This document shows, in pieces, positions 59,292 to 64,000 of a stretch of DNA of 64,000 nt; position 1 is the first letter of the stretch, and the number at the start of each line of letters is the position of its first letter. The notes below the pieces were generated by a model, which ran no database searches, was not told where the DNA came from, and was given only the letters and a program-made list of their open reading frames with translations. This DNA is from Oreohelix idahoensis. Its lineage: Eukaryota > Mollusca > Gastropoda > Stylommatophora > Oreohelicidae. Both the position numbers and the translations under genes were made by a program. The stretch spans positions 62,001 to 126,000 of the forward strand of contig JAMPIV010004262.1 in assembly GCA_024509875.1 (NCBI GenBank), written 5' to 3'.

Positions 59292-59679
59292 CATGGGTCC
59301 GTACCAAACGATGTATTTCTGTACAAACTCCCGATAACTATAGAAACTTGTGTGTATCTATGTGTGTGCGTGCACATCCTTACCTTGTTCAGCAACTCCT
59401 AATAGTTCGACCAATCAAAGATGAGCTAAGGAAGGAGACTGTCACCAGGTCTTGGCTCTCATGACGTGTAGACTATGACAGACAAAGTATTGTATCGAAT
59501 GTTTCAGGAGTGTTAATGATAAGAAAAGTCTATGTTGACAGTGAATGGTACACATCAGTGGACTGTATGAAAGTGAAACATCTGACTAAATAGATAACCA
59601 TGATTAGATGTAGTATCACTATTTCTGGAAGGCGTATATTTAAAAAAAAGAACCGTATAACCATGTTATTTAGCATCCT

Positions 59680-59850
59680 GCTCCAGTCTACCTAGGTGTA
59701 AATTGGTACCCGGCTCTTCCATTGACTTAAGAAAGGCACAGGTTGTGAGAAGGTAACGGGTTACCTCACTTCATAAAACTGGACCTAGTATGATGAAATC
59801 TCTAACATTTCACTCCACTACGACAGTCGTTACTATACGACTACATACTT
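59680..59850 (+). mobile_element. SINE body fragment
   Basis: Follows the same order as the second half of the SINE at 9211-9464: a GTACCCGGCT-like word, GAAGGTAACGGGTTACCTCA, CTAGTATGATGAAATCTCTA, CACTCCACTACGACAGTCGT and an ACGACTAC end. The tRNA-like head is missing. Confidence 0.5.
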
Positions 59851-60254
59851 TATTTATACATCGTAGCTGACATTAAACCACGTGCTTCATTCATGAAAAG
59901 AGAGTGAAAGAAATGCTCTTAAGATGTGACGGTATCAAAGACAGCAGTATCTAACATTGTCAGAATCTTCATTAATATTATCTAGCTCCCTAATGAGAAA
60001 AAGCCTTCAAAAAGTTCATGTCTGCGTGTCCTGTGTCAAGGTATGTCCACGCCCTCCTTATCCTTTTCATATCTGTTTCCATTTCACATTTCCGTGTTGT
60101 TTTATTTTTCGTTCATCTCTTGGGATTCCAGTACAACGATTGCCTTAAATTGCTTGTGACGAAATGGACGACCTCTTAGCGATCTTTGGTTCTCTCCGGC
60201 AGTATCGGTACATTTGTGGTACTGATTTTTATTATGTGCTGTCAATTATCGCAC

Positions 60255-60312
60255 TTTTCTTTCTGTCTTTCTTTCTGTCTTTCTGTCTTTCTTTCTTTCT
60301 TCCTTTCTTTAT
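60255..60312. repeat. (CTTT)n/(CTGT)n microsatellite
   Basis: Tetranucleotide TTTC with TGTC variants. Confidence 0.85.
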
Positions 60313-61152
60313 TTTTCTGCTAAGTAGTAGATATTTGATTTTAGCAAAGCACCCTGTAGGTGATAAATATCACATTTGCTTGGCGCTACCCAGATTTGTT
60401 GGTTATAGGCGCGGCAGATGAACACGTACATTGGCCAGCGCTTCGGCTTAATCACCGATAAGACACGGTGTTTGCGTACTCATACGATAGATAACGAGAT
60501 TACTGTCTGTGTGACACATGTGGGCAGACAAGTATGATATATTCGTTTCCAGTCACTCGGTTAAAAGTAATCATCGATTTATTACATTTTAGACAATATG
60601 AGTCTACAAATATGTTTGTGAGAGTCTATGCAAGGCATCACGTGTCCATATATGGTAATACCTGACCTTTGCAGGCACGCACCTTATTTCACGTGGGACA
60701 ATTTTGAAATATCACACCCTATCTGCATGATTTTAAATGATTGGATCTTTCTGATTAGATTCCTAACAACAACGCTTGGGAAAATAGGAATATAGGCTGA
60801 CCATTTCGCAGTTTTATTTCACTGTGAATTTCCCGCTCGCCAAGACAGCATCAGACCTCGCCAGAGTGAAGACTAGCTTCATAATTCCTTTTTGTTAACC
60901 GGACCTTTTATTGGAGAACCAGATAAGACTTAAAAAAACACGGAAATCTCTACATTTTAATAAGGAACACCGGGACTAGGAAACTGAAGAAACACGGAAT
61001 CAGAAGGGGAATCTATAGTCAAAATTAAAGACGTCCTAGAAGCGTGTAAGAGAACGATTCGTCTCTTTTGTTCCTCTGAGCAAAAAACGTCTGTAGCCAT
61101 GATTGGCGTAAGTATTGCATTTTCATTCTGTTTTATTACTAACATGTGAACT

Positions 61153-61154
<2 letters not shown>

Positions 61155-61241
<87 letters not shown>
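61155..61241. repeat. (AT)n microsatellite
   Basis: About 43 uninterrupted TA steps. Confidence 0.98.
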
Positions 61242-61245
<4 letters not shown>

Positions 61246-61559
61246 CTACTGATTAAATCAGGGGTGGGGTCTTAACGAGCTAGAAGATACCATTGCTAGA
61301 TTCTTCATAAAAGTGTCGGCAGATTATAGAATTAACGTGCTCAGCGACAGCCAGCATTGTTTTCGCTTATCTGAATATCTTACGAAGACTCCCGTGTGAT
61401 AGAAGCTTTACTACTCTTCTACCTACATTTTTGCCAAGAGTAATCTTGTGTTAAAATAGACTCCATTGAAAACTATATTAGATGCTCTTGAGTTTTGGCC
61501 ACTGTTGGACCACTACTGCAAAGCAGGGGATGCAATACCCTCACATTGCTATAAATAAG

Positions 61560-61745
61560 TTTCCTCAACGTGTGTCACCAGTTCCACTAATACTTTTATG
61601 GTTCTTGTCTCTAGTTCCATCGGCACTTATCTGGTTCTTGTCTCTAGTTCCATCGGCACTTTTCTGGTTCTTGTCTCTAGTTCCATCGGTACTTGTATGG
61701 TTTTTGTCTCCAGTTCCACCAGCGCCTGTCTGGTTCTTGTCACCA
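61560..61745. repeat. 33-bp minisatellite
   Basis: Unit CACTTATCTGGTTCTTGTC plus TCTAGTTCCATCGG, about five copies. Because 33 is a multiple of three, it yields an 11-residue repeat in an open frame (61482-61766). The stretch 61242-61559 before it shows no gene. Confidence 0.85.
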
Positions 61746-63979
61746 GTTACACGAGCACTTATCTAGTTCTTATCACCATTTCACCAGTACTTATCTAGTT
61801 CTTATCACCATTACACGAGTACTTATCTAGTTCTTGTCACCATTACACGAGTACTAATCTAGTTCTTATCATCATTACACGAGTACTTATCTAGTTCTTA
61901 TCACCATTTCACCAGTACTTATCTAGTTCTTATCATCATTACACAAGTACTTATCTAGTTCTTATCATCATTACAGGAGTACTTATCTAGTTCTTGTCAC
62001 CATTACACGAGTACTTATCGAGTTCTTATCATCATTACACGAGTACTTATCTAGTTCTTATCACCATTACACGAGTACTTATCTAGTTCTTATCACCATT
62101 ACACGAGTACTTATCTAGTTCTTGTCATCATTACACGTGTACTTATCTAGTTCTTGTCACCATGCACGAGTACTTATCTAGTTCTAATCACCATTACACG
62201 AGTACATATCTAGTTCTTATCACCATTACACGAGTACTTATCTAGTTCTTATCACCATTACACGAGTACTTATCTAGTTCTTGTCACCATTACACGAGTA
62301 ATTATCTAGTTCTTATCACCATTACACGAGTACTTATGTAGTTCTTATCACCATTACACGAGTACTTATCTAGTTCTTATCACCATTACACGAGTATTTT
62401 TCTAGTTCTTGTCATCATTACACGAGTACTTATCTAGCTCTTATCATAATTACACGAGTACTTATCTAGTTCTTATCATCATTAAACGAGTACTTATCTA
62501 GTTCTTATCATCATTACACGAGTACTTTTCTAGTTCTTGTCACCATTACACTAGTATTTATCTAGTACTTGTCACCATTACACGAGTACTTATCTAGTTC
62601 TTGTCACCATTACACGAGTATTTATCTAGTTCTTATCATCATTACACGAGTACTTATCTAGTTCTTATCGCCATTACACAAGTACTTATCTAGTTCTTAT
62701 CATCATTACACGAGTACTTATCTAGTTCTTATCACCATTACACGAGTACTTATCTAGTTCTTGTCACCATGCACGAGTACTTATCTAGTTCTTATCACCA
62801 TTACACGAGTACTTATCTAGTTCTTATCACCATTACACGAGTACTTATCTAGTTCTTATCATCATTACACAAGTACTTATCTAGTTCTTATCATCATTAC
62901 ACGAGTACTTATCTAGTTCTTATCACCATTACACGAGTACCTATCTAGTTCTTATCACCATTACACGAGTACTTATCTAGTTCTTATCACCATTACACGA
63001 GTACTTATCTAGTTCTTATCACCATTACACGAGTACTTATCTAGTTCTTATCACCATTACACGAGTACTTATCTAGTTCTTATCACCATTACACGAGTAC
63101 TTATCTAGTTCTTATCACCATTACACGAATACTTATCTAGTTCTTATCACCATTACACGAGTACTTATCTAGTTCTTGTCACCATTACACGAGTACTTAT
63201 CTAGTTCTTATCACCATTACACGAGTATTTATCTAGTTCTTATCACCATTACACAAGTACTTATCTAGTTCTTATCACCATTACACGAGTACTTATCTAG
63301 TTCTTGTCACCATTACACGAGTAATTATCTAGTTCTTATCACCATTACACGAGTACTTATGTAGTTCTTATCACCATTACACGAGTACTTATCTAGTTCT
63401 TATCACCATTACACGAGTACTTTTCTAGTTCTTGTCATCATTACACGAGTACTTATCTAGCTCTTATCATAATTACACGAGTACTTATCTAGTTCTTATC
63501 ATCATTAAACGAGTACTTATCTAGTTCTTATCATCATTACACGAGTACTTTTCTAGTTCTTGTCACCATTACACTAGTATTTATCTAGTACTTGTCACCA
63601 TTACACGAGTACTTATCTAGTTCTTGTCACCATTACACGAGTATTTATCTAGTTCTTATCATCATTACACGAGTACTTATCTAGTTCTTATCGCCATTAC
63701 ACAAGTACTTATCTAGTTCTTATCATCATTACACGAGTACTTATCTAGTTCTTATCACCATTACACGAGTACTTATCTAGTTCTTGTCACCATGCACGAG
63801 TACTTATCTAGTTCTTATCACCATTACACGAGTACTTATCTAGTTCTTATCACCATTACACGAGTACTTATCTAGTTCTTATCATCATTACACAAGTACT
63901 TATCTAGTTCTTATCATCATTACACGAGTACTTATCTAGTTCTTATCACCATTACATGAGTACCTATCTAGTTCTTATC
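61746..63979. repeat. 32-bp minisatellite, about 70 copies
   Basis: Unit ACACGAGTACTTATCTAGTT plus CTTATCACCATT with few variants. A higher-order repeat is visible: 62281-62960 recurs at 63304-63983 (offset about 1023 bp), including rare variants such as ACGAGTAATTATC, TTATGTAG and ATTAAACGAG in the same order. It is clearly derived from the adjacent 33-bp unit. Confidence 0.95.
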
Positions 63980-64000
63980 AGATAAGAACTAGATAAGTAC
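63960..64000. repeat. Inversion point of the 32-bp minisatellite
   Basis: Bases 63960-63979 are inverted at 63981-64000 with one mismatch around a single central A. The array appears to continue in the opposite orientation past the window edge. Confidence 0.85.

Larger units (their letters stand above)
45506..59296 (+). mobile_element. LTR retrotransposon (element 2), Gmr1-like, young, with nested insertion
   Basis: LTRs at 45511-47081 and 57721-59291, both 1571 bp, flanked by CATGG at 45506-45510 and 59292-59296 (5-bp target duplication). Between them lie a leader, gag-protease-integrase (48362-52093), RT-RNase H (52071-53093), a 4,054-bp foreign array, the last RNase H codons (57142-57276), and a polypurine tract before the 3' LTR. 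I count 6 differences between the LTRs by eye, so the insertion is recent. Without the array and its 12-bp duplication the element is about 9.7 kb. The pol order is protease-integrase-RT-RNase H. Confidence 0.95.
59297..61154. other. Intergenic with SINE fragment and (TTTC)n
   Basis: No gene recognised. It contains a SINE body fragment (59680-59850) and a CTTT/CTGT-rich tract at about 60255-60312, which explains the Phe-rich open frame at 60164-60421. Confidence 0.5.

Noticed and set aside
60164..60421. Phe/Leu-rich membrane-like small protein
   Set aside because: The hydrophobic stretch is produced by the TTTC microsatellite.
61746..63979. CRISPR array
   Set aside because: There are no unique spacers; units are contiguous minisatellite copies in eukaryotic DNA.

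Overview
The window is animal nuclear DNA made almost entirely of transposable elements and simple-sequence satellites. I found no single-copy host gene, no rRNA gene and no functional tRNA gene. The mix suggests a lophotrochozoan, most likely a mollusc (inference): RTE-type LINEs, tRNA-derived SINEs, a Tc1-like element, Penelope-type hammerhead remnants, and LTR elements whose integrase lies upstream of reverse transcriptase (RT).

Layout. 1-1262: 5' part of a LINE (minus strand) running off the left edge. 1263-1768: microsatellites. 3190-6382: a full-length RTE-like LINE with a 13-bp target duplication and an unbroken 1011-codon ORF. 7586-8602: an internally deleted Tc1-like transposon. 8700-10946: SINEs and LINE debris. 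10947-21123: an old, frameshifted LTR retrotransposon (element 1, minus strand). 21124-28898: decayed repeats, including two hammerhead-like motifs, a 42/43-bp minisatellite, SINEs, a telomere-like patch and a solitary SINE-like repeat. 28899-31068: a 2.16-kb element with inverted termini of about 115 bp around a broken gene of an uncharacterised zinc-finger/'GERFHQ' family, a candidate little-described DNA transposon. 31069-43290: about 12 kb of TAC-type satellite, split by a 5'-truncated LINE. 45506-59296: a second, young LTR retrotransposon (element 2, plus strand; LTRs differ at 6 of 1571 positions by eye). Its RNase H domain is split by a 4,054-bp array of a 480-bp tRNA-like repeat flanked by a 12-bp target duplication. 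61155-64000: an (AT)n tract and a 33/32-bp minisatellite ending in an inversion point.

Elements 1 and 2 belong to the same family. Both have the pol order protease-integrase-RT-RNase H, which is unusual for Ty3/gypsy-like elements and matches the Gmr1 group first described in deuterostomes. The 480-bp repeat occurs twice in different states: as an inverted and tandem array inside element 2, and as one diverged solo copy at 27556-27960. The RTE LINE also occurs twice, full length at 3203-6369 and as a 3' fragment at 25824-26043. The window therefore records repeated rounds of insertion, nesting, truncation and satellite expansion.
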